Assembly: GCF_000526795.1 (NCBI RefSeq)
Contig: NZ_JAGT01000001.1
Coordinates: 2,493,501-2,557,500, forward strand
Reading direction: 5' to 3'
Length of the DNA stretch: 64,000 bases
DNA from: Ruminococcus flavefaciens AE3010
Lineage (GTDB): Bacteria > Bacillota > Clostridia > Oscillospirales > Ruminococcaceae
Positions within the stretch are counted from its first letter, which is position 1. The number at the start of each line of letters is the position of its first letter. Of the stretch, positions 38,725 through 48,059 are shown piece by piece. The notes below the pieces were generated by a model. That model saw only the letters and a list, made by a program, of their open reading frames with translations, searched no databases and was not told where the DNA came from. Position numbers and translations under genes: made by a program.

Positions 38725-39083
38725 TAATAGATATTTTAAAGGCATTTCTTGTGGGCGGAGCTCTCTGTGCCGTGGGACAGCTCCTTATCGACTTTACAAA
38801 ATTAACGCCTGCGAGGATACTCACAGGCTACGTGGTCACGGGAGTTATACTGTCGGCGGTGGGGCTTTACAAGCCCATAGCGGAGTTCGCAGGCGCAGGA
38901 GCAACAGTGCCCCTGACGGGCTTCGGACATCTTCTTGCGGAGGGTATAAGAAAGACCATAGGCAGAGACGGCTTCCTCGGCATATTCACGGGAGGACTTA
39001 CCGCCGCCGCAGGGGGCGTGACAGCTGCATTGCTGTTCGGGCTCATAGCGTCGCTCATCTTCAAGCAGAAGGATAAACTGTGA
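38721..39083 (+). CDS. spoVAE: Stage V sporulation protein AE
   Basis: A 120-residue membrane protein with about four helices: ILKAFLVGGALCAVGQLLIDFTKLTPARILTGYVVTG in pieces, GAGATVPLTGFGHLLAEG, and GFLGIFTGGLTAAAGGVTAAL. These are SpoVAE signatures. It starts at ATGA overlapping the spoVAD stop. It is presumably expressed late in sporulation, although no sporulation promoter is visible. A repeat array follows directly. Confidence 0.92.
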   Translation: MIIDILKAFLVGGALCAVGQLLIDFTKLTPARILTGYVVTGVILSAVGLYKPIAEFAGAGATVPLTGFGHLLAEGIRKTIGRDGFLGIFTGGLTAAAGGVTAALLFGLIASLIFKQKDKL

Positions 39084-39084
39084 T

Positions 39085-39346
39085 TGTAGGGGCGGTGACT
39101 CCCTGTAGTACAGGGAGATGTCCGAAGGACAGAGGGTCACGGCTCCTGTTGGGAGATTATCCGCCCGAGCCGTTAGCCATTAGCTTTGCCGAGCCCACGA
39201 ACGGGATTCCAAAGGGAGTATACTCCCTTTGGTCAGGTCAAGGGTTACTCCCCACAGGGTGGGGAGATGTCGCAATGCGACAGAGGGGACGGACCCGATT
39301 AGGGGGACAGCCCTTGTGGGGTGTGGGGCAAAGCCCCGCAGTTACG
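39085..39346. repeat. Intergenic mosaic of palindromic repeats (copy 6)
   Basis: TAGGGGCGG with CTCCCTGTAGTACAGGGAG (39098-39116), GATGTCC...GGACAGAGGGTC, then the 150-base core 39199-39345 in plus orientation (AAAGGGAGTATACTCCCTTT, GTCGCAATGCGAC, GGGGACAGCCC). It is nearly identical to 9719-9868 inverted and to 52523-52664. Open frames crossing it are artefacts. Confidence 0.85.
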
Positions 39347-39348
39347 AA

Positions 39349-41973
39349 TCACTTTTTGCTGAAAATGCTGCTTATCAAGGGCACAGCCGCACTGAATCCA
39401 AGTGCCGTCAGCAGCTGCGGTGTGGTGAGTGTTACGGTGCTGAACACCATTTGCAGCTGGGGCAGCATTACCGCTGCGGCAAGGACTGCGGCGGATATGA
39501 CCACCGCGAATACCAGCTTCATATTGCCGAACGGATTCATGCGGAACAGGCTGCGGCGCTCCGAGCGGCATTCAAAAACATGTATGAGCTGAGACACCAC
39601 AAGTGTTATGAGCGCAGCTGTGCGGCAGGCTTCAAGAGTGCCCCCAAGCCGCATGACAGCGGTGAAGCTTGCCAGAGTTGACAGCCCGATGAATATGCCG
39701 CGAATGACTATCTTCCACATAAGACCGCCTGAGAAGAAGCCTTCATTTGAGCGCCGCGGCGGACGGTTCATTATGTCCTTTTCGGGGAGCTCCATACCCA
39801 GAGCCACCGCAGGGAGTCCGTCTGTGACCAGATTCACGAGGAGTATCTGCACGGGCAGCAGAACCACGGGCATGCCCATGAGTATGCCGAGGAACATGGT
39901 CAGCACCTCGCCGATGTTGCAGGACAGCAGATACCGCACGAACTTCCGTATATTGGCATAAACGCAGCGCCCCTGCTCGACGGCGCTGACCAGTGTGGCA
40001 AGATTGTCGTCCATAAGTATCACGTCCGCAGCCTGTTTTGTTACATCGGTGCCTGTAATGCCCATAGCTACGCCCACATCGGCTTCCTTGACCGCAGGAG
40101 CATCATTCACGCCGTCCCCTGTCATGGTGACTATCTCGCCGCGGCGCTTGAAGCTCCGCACGATACGCAGCTTATGTACGGGCTCAACGCGGGAAAAGAC
40201 CGTGTATTTGCCGATTATTTTGTCCAGTTCCTCGTCGGAGAGAGCGTTCAGCTCCTCACCCGTCATAGCCAGACCGCCTTTGAGCAGACCTGCCTTTTTT
40301 GCAACTGCCACGGCGGTATTTTTATGGTCGCCCGTTATCATGACAGTTTTCACGGAAGCCGCCCCGCACTTGCGGATAGCGGTCTTTGCTTCCTCACGGG
40401 GCGGGTCGGTCATGCCTGCAAAGCCCAGAAATACAAGGTTCCCACGGTCAGGTTCGAGAGTTTCGGAGCTGCACATGGCAAGGGCAAGAACTCTCAGCGC
40501 TCTGTCGGACATTTCCGCAGCCTTTTTCGCAAGCTCCCGTCTGACAGCAGCACTCATGGGTACGGGAGTGCCGTTTCCGCTGATATACTGAGAGCAGCGG
40601 GGGAGCAGCACTTCCTCGGCGCCCTTGAAGTACATACGCTTTTCACTGCCGCAGGAGCAGTGCACCGCCATGAAACGGGTCTCGCTGTCAAATGGGTACT
40701 CGCCCAAAGTGCGGCAGCTCCCCGAAAGTGACTCCTTTGTGATGCCTGCCTTAGCCGCAGCAATGAGCAGAGCCGCTTCGGTGGGGTCTCCTGTGACCTG
40801 CCATTCGCCTCTGCCTGCAAGGGCGCCCCTGTTGCGGCTTTTTGGAGTTTCCTGAGTGCTTATCTCCGCCGTAGAGCAGAGAACTCCGCACCGCAGAGCC
40901 TCAGTGAGAGCCTTTTCTGCCGCGGGATTTACGGCGATATCATCACCTTTGGTAACGGCTCCGCTGACACGGTAGCCCATGCCGCTGAAATGGTAGTCCG
41001 CCCCTGCTGTGGAAAGCTCCGTGACGGTCATTTTGTTCTCGGTGATAGTGCCCGTTTTGTCGGAGCATATCACGGAGGTACAGCCCAGTGTTTCAACGCT
41101 GTGGAGCTTGTTCACAAGGGCTTTCTGTTTCAGCATACGGCTGACCGCCAGTGCAAGGGCTATGGTAACAGTTGCAGGCAGTCCCTCTGGGATAGCGGCA
41201 ATAGCTATGGTTATGCCCGTCATGAGCATATCGAACACATTCTCGCCGCGGAGAACGCCCGCACTGAAAACGGCTGCGCAGACAATAAGGCATATTATAG
41301 CGACCACCTTGCCAAGCTCCCCGAGGCGCTTTTGCAGGGGAGTCTGCTCCCTGTCGATGTCCGTGAGCATTTCCGATATCTTGCCCATTTGGGTGTTTTT
41401 GCCTGTGGCTATGACCCTTGCGCGGCACATGCCCTTAGTTGCGGAAGCTCCGCAGTAGACTATATTTGCCTTGTTCAGGGAGTTGTCGGTATCGTCGGGA
41501 GAGCCTGCGGTCTTGCCAACGGCTGCGGATTCGCCCGTGAGTACGGACTCGTCGGAGAAGAACCCCGCAGCCTTTATCACGGCGCAGTCCGCAGGTATGC
41601 GGTCGCCTGCTTCGAGCTCGATGATGTCGCCTGTGACAAGCTTGGAAGCCTCTATTTCGCGGAGCTTGTCATTTCGCCAGCACTTAGCCGTTGGCGAGGT
41701 CATGGAGCGGAGCGCCTCCAGAGTATGCTCGGTGCGGTACTCCTGTATAAAGCCCAGTATGGCGTTGAGGAGCACGATGAGTATGATGGTCACCGCGTCG
41801 GATATCTCCCCGAGAAGTATGGATATGACCGTAGCACCCAGGAGTATCATCACCATGACGTCCCTGAATTGTCCGAGGAATATCCTCATCGGACCTGTTT
41901 TCCTGCTTTCGGCGAGGACGTTTTCACCCTCGGTTTTGAGCTTTTCAGCGGCTTCGTTTTCTGTAAGTCCCAT
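39349..41973 (-). CDS. Calcium-transporting P-type ATPase (type IIA)
   Basis: An 874-residue ion pump. It has the actuator motif LTGES, the membrane-4 motif AIPEGLPA typical of Ca2+ pumps, the phosphorylation site CSDKTGT, MITGDHKNTA, MTGDGVNDAPAVKEADVGVAMG and LLVNLVTDGLPAVALGMELPE (ion site in helix 6). The cytosolic cation N-terminal domain begins GLTENEAAEKL. Ten membrane helices are expected. It exports Ca2+ using ATP; SERCA/PMR1-like sequences are common in Firmicutes. GAAAGGGTG lies upstream of the ATG at 41973. It is a single-gene unit between two repeat arrays. Confidence 0.95.
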   Translation of the reverse strand: MGLTENEAAEKLKTEGENVLAESRKTGPMRIFLGQFRDVMVMILLGATVISILLGEISDAVTIILIVLLNAILGFIQEYRTEHTLEALRSMTSPTAKCWRNDKLREIEASKLVTGDIIELEAGDRIPADCAVIKAAGFFSDESVLTGESAAVGKTAGSPDDTDNSLNKANIVYCGASATKGMCRARVIATGKNTQMGKISEMLTDIDREQTPLQKRLGELGKVVAIICLIVCAAVFSAGVLRGENVFDMLMTGITIAIAAIPEGLPATVTIALALAVSRMLKQKALVNKLHSVETLGCTSVICSDKTGTITENKMTVTELSTAGADYHFSGMGYRVSGAVTKGDDIAVNPAAEKALTEALRCGVLCSTAEISTQETPKSRNRGALAGRGEWQVTGDPTEAALLIAAAKAGITKESLSGSCRTLGEYPFDSETRFMAVHCSCGSEKRMYFKGAEEVLLPRCSQYISGNGTPVPMSAAVRRELAKKAAEMSDRALRVLALAMCSSETLEPDRGNLVFLGFAGMTDPPREEAKTAIRKCGAASVKTVMITGDHKNTAVAVAKKAGLLKGGLAMTGEELNALSDEELDKIIGKYTVFSRVEPVHKLRIVRSFKRRGEIVTMTGDGVNDAPAVKEADVGVAMGITGTDVTKQAADVILMDDNLATLVSAVEQGRCVYANIRKFVRYLLSCNIGEVLTMFLGILMGMPVVLLPVQILLVNLVTDGLPAVALGMELPEKDIMNRPPRRSNEGFFSGGLMWKIVIRGIFIGLSTLASFTAVMRLGGTLEACRTAALITLVVSQLIHVFECRSERRSLFRMNPFGNMKLVFAVVISAAVLAAAVMLPQLQMVFSTVTLTTPQLLTALGFSAAVPLISSIFSKK

Positions 41974-42029
41974 ATTTTCACCCTTTCACAGATGTTGTCC
42001 TTAAAGGATATGTCCGTTATGGGACGGTT

Positions 42030-42248
42030 ATGACAAGCCGTTAACAAGTGAGTAGTGAGTAGAAAGTAGTGAGTAGATTTGTAGGGAACGGCGCCCCCGC
42101 CGTTCCGCAAATACCGAAACAAACATAATGAACGTAATGTAGGGGCGGCGTTCCGCCGCCCGTCTTAATTGCATAGAAACTTGCGGGCGCCGAAACGGCG
42201 CCCCTACACTCTCAACTCTCAACTGGCAGGAACGCCGAAGGCGTGCCT
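42030..42248. repeat. Intergenic mosaic of palindromic repeats (copy 7)
   Basis: A GTGAGTAGTGAGTAG heptad array, then GGAACGGCGCCCCCGCCGTTCC, TAGGGGCGGC/GCCGCCC, GCGGGCGCC/GGCGCCCCTA, a CTCTCAACTCTCAACT array and a GGAACGCC...GGCGTGCC unit. The internal order parallels copy 2. Confidence 0.8.
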
Positions 42249-42249
42249 G

Positions 42250-42597
42250 CTAAATTTCCAAGCCGAAGCTAATGGACAGAGCCGTGTCCACCTTATCCAT
42301 TGAGTTAAGGTCGAGCTCCCCCATTTTGTCTTTAAGGCGGCGCTTGTCGATAGTGCGTATCTGCTCAAGAAGCACGATACTGTCCTTGGCAAGTCCGCAT
42401 TTGTCCGCCTCCACCTCGATATGTGTGGGCAGGTGGTTCTTGTCGCGCTGACTGGTGATAGCCGCGGCGATGACCGTGGGACTGTGCTTGTTCCCCACGT
42501 CGTTCTGGACTATAAGTACAGGTCGGACTCCGCCCTGCTCAGAGCCCACAACGGGGCTGAGGTCTGCGTAGTATATTTCTCCTCGTTTGACTGACAT
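42250..42597 (-). CDS. mazF: MazF/PemK-family endoribonuclease
   Basis: A 115-residue protein: [66 protein letters not shown], the complete NdoA/MazF pattern. GGGAGAAA at six bases makes ATG 42597 the start rather than the longer frame. It cleaves mRNA at short motifs (UACAU in Bacillus NdoA). The antitoxin gene is normally just upstream; here the upstream gene is a broken acyltransferase, so the antitoxin must be elsewhere or absent. Confidence 0.93.
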   Translation of the reverse strand: MSVKRGEIYYADLSPVVGSEQGGVRPVLIVQNDVGNKHSPTVIAAAITSQRDKNHLPTHIEVEADKCGLAKDSIVLLEQIRTIDKRRLKDKMGELDLNSMDKVDTALSISFGLEI

Positions 42598-42703
42598 GAT
42601 ATTTCTCCCTGTATATATGAATATTGGAACTGTCTTTATTATTGCCCCGAGGGCTGAGTTTATACAGCTTTTATTCATTATATGCCGTTGGAGAAACTTA
42701 TGC

Positions 42704-43826
42704 TTATGAAGCTTTTTCGGGAGAGCTGTCCTTTTTTCTGAAAAATCCGAATAATGCCTTTTCGGTAGGGTCTGCCAGCAGATGCCTGTAGACTGCCGCT
42801 GCAATAAGAACTGCCGCAGCATAGCAGAGCCATACCGCCTTGGTGGAGTAGTTCAGTCCAAGCCCTGCATATTCGTCAATAGTCTTTATTGCGCACTGCA
42901 CGGGGAAATGTACAAGGTATATCACTATGGAAAGGCTTCCCAGATATGCAAGGGGACGTATACCAAGTACAGTCCGCAGCCATGGTATGAACAGCACAGC
43001 CAGTATGAGGGCGGGAGCTATGCCGAGCATGAATGCCATGCGGAAGTCTCCCATGAATTCGGGTCTGAAACGGAGCACACAGTAGCTGAGGATAACTGCT
43101 GCGAGACATACATAGCCAAGCCTCTGTGACCTGAAACGCTCCCTGTTGCTGTAGACCGTGAAGAGTATGGCTCCTGTGAAGAAGCAGGCTATGCCTCGTC
43201 CCACAAGCTCGTTCCATACAGGGTAGTTCACACCCGAGAGAGTTATGGTAGTCCCTGCAAGAACTGCGGCGAAAAATGCATAGCATGCGTGGCGCTGATT
43301 TTTCACGCGGTAGAGTATGAAGTAGAACAGCAGGTAGCACAGCATGCATATGCTTATGCACCATGAGGGGGCGTCAAAGGACCAGTCCTTGCCGAAGAAG
43401 CCGTCCTGCATGAGCAGGAGATTGTATATCAGGTGCTGAATGTCGAAATTGCCGTATACAAAGGTGGTGCCGCACTTGTGATAGTAAGCCAGCTCCGTTA
43501 TTATGGTGACAAGAGTAAAGAAAATAAAGGGCGGAATATATCTTCCTGAGCCGCTTTACTATGAAATCGCGGAAGCTAATGCGGTGTTCAAGCACTCTTT
43601 CGGAATACCCAAGCATCATTCCGAAGCCCGACAGCATGAAGAACAGCTCCACCATGAAGGAGCCGTATTTGTATGACATGGGGAAGGCTGAAAAGAAAGG
43701 AGAGCCGTCCTGTGGCTTGAAGTGCTGATAGTGCCAGAAAAATGCGATTATACAGGCGCCTATGCCTTTCATTCCGTCAATGGCGCCAAGATGGAGCTTT
43801 TTTGGAGCGTTGTTTTTTTCAGTCAT
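42704..43826 (-). pseudogene. Acyltransferase family 3 membrane protein, frameshifted
   Basis: The N-terminal part (43826 to about 43540) has MTEKNNAPKKLHLGAIDGMKGIGACIIAFFWHYQHF in outline and FMVELFFMLSGFGMMLGY, the opening of OafA-type membrane O-acyltransferases. After RLRKIY the frame is lost; one extra base at about 43535-43536 (an AA in GCGGAATATA) shifts it. Reading on in the other frame gives PPFIFFTLVTIITELAYY and then the second part ending at 42704 with many membrane helices and SIVIYLVHFPVQCAI. Removing one base restores a protein of about 373 residues. It is a real pseudogene or a sequencing error. Confidence 0.8.
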
Positions 43827-44211
43827 TTGTTTTCCTCTTTTTTATTTGTTGGTACAGGAATATTTGCAGAAGCGTCACGGCAGTTCCCGCTGCGTAGCAC
43901 CATAAGTCCTCGGGAGCATAGCTTGTGCCGATGATTATTCGGAGCAGCTCGTTCTTCACGCCGAGTACATCTGCGATATGAATTTTTTGCAGGAACTCCA
44001 CAGCAAAGGAGAATACAAGTATGCCGACAGCAACGGCACAGGAATTGAATTTCCTCGGTACGAATGAGCGGAACAGGCAGTATATCACCCATACCACTAT
44101 CACGTCGCCCATGTAGGCGCGTATGAATTTGCTGAAATAGAACATGCCTATGCATATCTCAACTCCCAGAAGCAGGAGAAAGCCTGCGATATAGGGCAGC
44201 CGCGCTTTCAT
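43819..44211 (-). CDS. DUF2809 membrane protein
   Basis: A 130-residue protein with four membrane helices. VEICIGMFYFSKFIRAYMGDVIVVWVIYC, RKFNSCAVAVGILVFSFAVEFLQ and IIGTSYAPEDLWCYAAGT are the DUF2809 pattern (related to VanZ-like proteins). No function is known. It overlaps HydF's end by four bases upstream and the acyltransferase start by eight bases downstream, so hydF, this gene and the acyltransferase are translated in series. Confidence 0.85.
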   Translation of the reverse strand: MKARLPYIAGFLLLLGVEICIGMFYFSKFIRAYMGDVIVVWVIYCLFRSFVPRKFNSCAVAVGILVFSFAVEFLQKIHIADVLGVKNELLRIIIGTSYAPEDLWCYAAGTAVTLLQIFLYQQIKKRKTND

Positions 44212-45407
44212 TCTATTTTACCTGCAAGGTGGGGGAAGATGCCGAGACTGCGTCTGAGTATGCCGTTCATATGAGCGAGAGCTATGCCGTAGTTGGTAAA
44301 TGGTACGTTCTGATCCTCGGCGGACTTGCGGCGGTAGACCATTTCGCGCTCGTTGAGCATACAGCCGCCGCAGTGTACCACAAGGCTGTATTTGGACAAG
44401 TCCTCGGGGAACTCACGTCCCGAGCTGAGCTCGATATCCAGCTCCTTGCCCGTAGTCTTTTTCAGCAGGGCAGGCAGCTTCACGCTGCCGATGTCGCCGC
44501 ACTGGCGGTGGTGAGTGCAGCCCTCGGATATGAGGACGGTGTTCCCGTCTTTAAGGTTTTTTATGGCAGCTGCGCCCTTTACGGAGGTCTCAAGGAAGCC
44601 CTTGTACCGCGCCATGAGTATGGAGAACGAGGTAAGGGGCACGTCCTCGGGGACTATTTTGCTGACCATTGCGAATGCCTGACTGTCGGTGATGACCATT
44701 TTCGGGGGAGCAGCAAGCTTTTCAAGAGTTTCCGCAAGCTGGAACTCCTTGGTGAATACTGCCATTGCGTCAGCGTCGAGGATATCGCGGAGGGTCTGCA
44801 CCTGGGGCAGTATCATTCGTCCCTTGGGTGCTGCCGCGTCTATGGGAGTTACAAGCACCACCATATCTCCCGGGCTGAGCATGTCGCCGATTATGCGCTT
44901 TTCCTCTGAGGGGAGCTTGGCAAGAGCCGCAATGCGCTCTTTCAGCTCATATATATTGGTACCGCTGAGTGCGCTCACTTCTATCTCATTGTCCTGACAG
45001 ACACGCTTTTCGGCGATGTCGGACTTGTTGTAAACAGTGAGATATGGTATATCCTTTTCACCGAAAATGTCAATGAGCTGACGCTCGGTGTCGGTAAGTC
45101 CCACAGTGCCGTCAACTATGAGCACAGCAAGGTCCGTGCGGTTGAGTATCTGCTTTGTCTTGCGGACTCTCAGCTCTCCGAGAGTACCCTCGTCGTCAAA
45201 GCCCGGTGTGTCTATTATCACCACAGGACCCAAAGGGAGAAGCTCCATAGCCTTTGTGACGGGGTCTGTAGTAGTGCCCTTTACATCGGATACCACGGAC
45301 AGCTCCTGACCCGTAACAGCGTTTACCACGCTGGATTTGCCTGCGTTTCTCCGTCCGAAGAAGCCTATGTGGACTCTCTCCGAGGAGGGTGTATCGTTTA
45401 AACTCAT
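44208..45407 (-). CDS. hydF: [FeFe]-hydrogenase H-cluster maturation GTPase HydF
   Basis: A 399-residue protein. The GTPase domain (1-175) has GRRNAGKSS (P-loop), GTTTDPV (switch I), DTPGFDDEG (G3) and YNKSD (G4). The C-terminal part carries the cluster ligands CTHHRQCGD and VVHCGGCMLNERE (CxH...HCxxC). HydF is the scaffold on which HydE and HydG build the diiron subcluster. AAGGAATGAT precedes ATG 45407. HydE, HydG and the catalytic hydrogenase are not in the window; the only H-cluster protein here is the sensor-like one at 22735. Confidence 0.95.
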   Translation of the reverse strand: MSLNDTPSSERVHIGFFGRRNAGKSSVVNAVTGQELSVVSDVKGTTTDPVTKAMELLPLGPVVIIDTPGFDDEGTLGELRVRKTKQILNRTDLAVLIVDGTVGLTDTERQLIDIFGEKDIPYLTVYNKSDIAEKRVCQDNEIEVSALSGTNIYELKERIAALAKLPSEEKRIIGDMLSPGDMVVLVTPIDAAAPKGRMILPQVQTLRDILDADAMAVFTKEFQLAETLEKLAAPPKMVITDSQAFAMVSKIVPEDVPLTSFSILMARYKGFLETSVKGAAAIKNLKDGNTVLISEGCTHHRQCGDIGSVKLPALLKKTTGKELDIELSSGREFPEDLSKYSLVVHCGGCMLNEREMVYRRKSAEDQNVPFTNYGIALAHMNGILRRSLGIFPHLAGKIE

Positions 45408-45424
45408 ATTTATCATTCCTTTGT

Positions 45425-45712
45425 ATGGGACGCCGAGGGTGGCGTTCCGAGTGGTTAGTGATTAGTGCTTAGTAGGGGACGGTGACTCCCTGTAGTACAG
45501 GGAGATGTCACGTAGTGACAGAGGGTCGCGGTTTCTGTTGGAAGTCCTCGACGTCCCGAGCCATTAGCCTGTAGGGGCGGATATTATCCGCCCGAGCCTT
45601 TAGCCGTTAACCATTAGCTGTTAGCTTGTAGGGGCGCCCTTTGGGCGCCCGTGTTGCAACTGATGGTTAAACTGCCGGACGCGCAATGCGCGTCCCTACA
45701 TTCTCAACTAAA
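45425..45712. repeat. Intergenic mosaic of palindromic repeats (copy 8)
   Basis: CTCCCTGTAGTACAGGGAG (45487-45505), GTCACGTAGTGAC, TAGGGGCGGATATTATCCGCCCG (45573-45595), TAGGGGCGCCCTTTGGGCGCCCG (45631-45653) and GGACGCGCAATGCGCGTCC. TTAGCCGTTAACCATTAGCTGTTAGC is a heptad array. A second small array (CTCAACTCTCAATTCTCAACTC) lies at 45810-45838 next to the malic-enzyme stop. Confidence 0.8.
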
Positions 45713-45755
45713 AAAGCCGCAGAGCAAAACGCTCCACGGCTTTAGTATATCATAT
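45713..45755 (-). terminator. Terminator of the malic enzyme gene
   Basis: On the minus strand TAAAGCCG...CGGCTTTTTTAG with an inner GAGC/GCTC stem; the T-run points left. Confidence 0.75.
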
Positions 45756-45839
45756 TTTTCGTGCTTCTGCAAGCGTATAATAATTCCGAATTAAATCAGC
45801 CCCTGCATTTTTAACTCTCAACTCTCAATTCTCAACTCA

Positions 45840-47015
45840 TCAGATGCGTGCTACGCCTGTGTCCTTTGCAGCCTGAGCAACAGCCTTTGCAACTGCCTGA
45901 GCTACTGACTTGTCCAGTGCGCTTGGGATAATGTAATCAGCGCTGAGCTTGTCGTCTGTAACGAATGAAGCTATAGCCTTTGCAGCAGCAATCTTCATAG
46001 CGTCGTTTATATCACTTGCGCGAACATCGAGAGCTCCGCGGAAGATACCGGGGAATGCAAGAACGTTGTTGATCTGGTTGGGGAAATCGCTTCTGCCTGT
46101 ACCAACAACAGCTGCGCCTGCTTCCTTTGCGAGGTCAGGCATGATCTCGGGAGTAGGATTAGCCATTGGGAAGAGTATAGGCTTGTCTGCCATTGACTTT
46201 ATCATTTCGGGAGTTACGCAGTTCGGAGCTGATACGCCGATGAATACGTCTGCGCCCTTGATGACTTCTTCGAGGCTGCCCTTTCTCATCTGCTGGTTTG
46301 TTATCTCAGCCATTTCGTCCTTCACAGGGTTCATGCCCTCGGGACGGCCCTTGTAGATAGCGCCGTTTCTGTCGCAGAGCACAACGTCTTTAAGTCCCAT
46401 GGAGATGAGGAGCTTTATGATAGCGATACCTGCTGCGCCTGCACCGCTGGTAACTACTCTTATCTCGTCAAGCTTCTTGCCGACTACCTTGAGAGCGTTG
46501 AGCATAGCTGCGAGAGTAACAACAGCTGTACCGTGCTGGTCGTCGTGGAAGATCGGGATATCGCAGCACTCCTTCAGCTTCTTTTCAATCTCGAAGCAGC
46601 GGGGAGCGGAAATGTCCTCCAAGTTTACGCCGCCGAATGAGCCTGCAAGGAGACGAACTGTATTAACGATATCGTCAACATCCTTTGAGCGTACACACAG
46701 GGGGACTGCGTCAACGTCGCCGAATGCCTTGAAGAGTGCGCACTTGCCCTCCATAACAGGCATGCCTGCCTCGGGACCGATGTCGCCCAGACCGAGAACA
46801 GCTGTACCGTCTGTAACTACTGCGACCAGGTTTGAACGGCGTGTGAGCTCATAGCTCTTGTCAACGTCCTTCTGTATTTCAAGACAAGGCTGTGCAACGC
46901 CCGGAGTATAAGCCAGTGAGAGGTCGTCTCTTGTCTCAAGGGGAGCACGGCAGATAACTTCGATCTTGCCCTGCCACTCGTAGTGCTTTTTCAGTGATTC
47001 TTCTGCATAATTCAT
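45840..47015 (-). CDS. NAD(P)-dependent malic enzyme
   Basis: A 391-residue protein of the short bacterial type. SLAYTPGVAQPCLEI, VTDGTAVLGLGDIGPEAGMPVMEGK, KALFKAFGDVDAVP-like, IFHDDQHGTAVVTLAAM (metal site), VTSGAGAAGIAIIKLL (NAD(P)-binding) and FPMANPTPEI follow in order. It decarboxylates malate to pyruvate. AAGGAAA precedes the ATG. The adjacent lactate dehydrogenase gene on the same strand, 80 bases upstream, handles the resulting pyruvate, but its own terminator separates the two. Confidence 0.93.
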   Translation of the reverse strand: MNYAEESLKKHYEWQGKIEVICRAPLETRDDLSLAYTPGVAQPCLEIQKDVDKSYELTRRSNLVAVVTDGTAVLGLGDIGPEAGMPVMEGKCALFKAFGDVDAVPLCVRSKDVDDIVNTVRLLAGSFGGVNLEDISAPRCFEIEKKLKECCDIPIFHDDQHGTAVVTLAAMLNALKVVGKKLDEIRVVTSGAGAAGIAIIKLLISMGLKDVVLCDRNGAIYKGRPEGMNPVKDEMAEITNQQMRKGSLEEVIKGADVFIGVSAPNCVTPEMIKSMADKPILFPMANPTPEIMPDLAKEAGAAVVGTGRSDFPNQINNVLAFPGIFRGALDVRASDINDAMKIAAAKAIASFVTDDKLSADYIIPSALDKSVAQAVAKAVAQAAKDTGVARI

Positions 47016-47042
47016 GGTATATATTTCCTTTCAGTTATTATT

Positions 47043-47080
47043 TCAAAAAAGCGGAGAACAGTGAGTTCTCCGCGAAAATG
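47043..47080 (-). terminator. Terminator of the lactate dehydrogenase gene
   Basis: Minus strand GCGGAGAACTCACTGTTCTCCGC followed by TTTTTTG. Confidence 0.88.
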
Positions 47081-47095
47081 CATGGGTGCGGCTTC

Positions 47096-48040
47096 TCAGA
47101 ACTGGATCTGATCTATAACGTTTCTCAGTGCCTTTGCACTTGCCTGAAGCTTTTCTATCTCCTTGTCGGTGAGCTTCGGCGAAACTTCTCTTTCGATACC
47201 GTTGCTTCCGATAACGCATGGGAGACTGAGGCAAACGTCGTTGATGCCGTATCTGTCGTTTATCATTGTTGATACTGTGAGAATGTTCTTGGCGTCACGG
47301 AGAACAGTGTCACAGATCTTGTTTACGCTCATTGCGATAGCGTAGAATGTAGCGCCCTTTCTCTTGATGACCTCAGCGCCTGCTCTGCGGACTTCGTCGA
47401 TTATCTCGTCCTCGTCAAGGTCTGCGTGATCCTGATCTGCGCAGTACTCGTCAACAGGAACGCCTGCGATGTTCATAATAGACCACGGGATAAATGAGGA
47501 ATCGCCGTGCTCGCCGAATACATAAGCGTGAATGCTGTTAGGGCTGAGACCTACGTGGTCGGCAATGATCGAACGGAGTCTTGAAGTATCAAGAGCTGTG
47601 CCCGAACCGATGACCTGATTGGGCTTGAGGTCTGTACACTTGAGGATAGTGTATGTAAGGATATCAACAGGGTTGCTGACAACTACATATATAGCGTCGG
47701 GAGCGTACTTAGCCACCTGAGGCATAACTTCCTTGATGATATTTACGTTTGTCTGTGCAAGGTCAAGACGTGTCTGACCGGGCTTTCTTGCAATACCGAG
47801 GGTAACTACTACTATATCGGAGTCCTTTGCGTCCTCATAGCCGCCGTCGAATATCTCAACGTTCTCGCCGAAGGAAACGCCCTGACGGATATCCATAGCC
47901 TCGCCCTTTGCCTTAGCCTTGTTTATATCAACAAGAACTATATCTGAGCATGTACCTGCAACAGCAAGGTTGAATGCAACAGAAGCGCCGACATTGCCTG
48001 CGCCGAGTATAGTTATCTTTGTTCCGTTTTTTTCAGCCAT
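47096..48040 (-). CDS. ldh: L-lactate dehydrogenase
   Basis: A 314-residue protein. Start at 48040 behind GGGAGG: KITILGAGNVGASVAFNLAV (NAD-binding), GIARKPGQTRLDL with Gln at the substrate-specificity position (malate enzymes have Arg), VSNPVDILTY, GSGTALDTSRLR (Arg171 equivalent), YVFGEHGDSSFIPWS (catalytic His). The product reduces pyruvate to L-lactate in fermentation. The longer open frame upstream has no ribosome site. Confidence 0.92.
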   Translation of the reverse strand: MAEKNGTKITILGAGNVGASVAFNLAVAGTCSDIVLVDINKAKAKGEAMDIRQGVSFGENVEIFDGGYEDAKDSDIVVVTLGIARKPGQTRLDLAQTNVNIIKEVMPQVAKYAPDAIYVVVSNPVDILTYTILKCTDLKPNQVIGSGTALDTSRLRSIIADHVGLSPNSIHAYVFGEHGDSSFIPWSIMNIAGVPVDEYCADQDHADLDEDEIIDEVRRAGAEVIKRKGATFYAIAMSVNKICDTVLRDAKNILTVSTMINDRYGINDVCLSLPCVIGSNGIEREVSPKLTDKEIEKLQASAKALRNVIDQIQF

Positions 48041-48059
48041 AATGTAAACCTCCCAGTTT

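Noticed and set aside
39080..39592. Plus-strand open frame over the repeat array into the ATPase gene
   Set aside because: It crosses a non-coding repeat core and runs antisense to a well-defined gene; similar frames appear at 5642-5866 and 52504-52740 over other copies of the repeat.
47096..48040. Assignment as malate dehydrogenase
   Set aside because: Gln, not Arg, stands at the substrate-specificity loop (GIARKPGQTR), which indicates lactate dehydrogenase.
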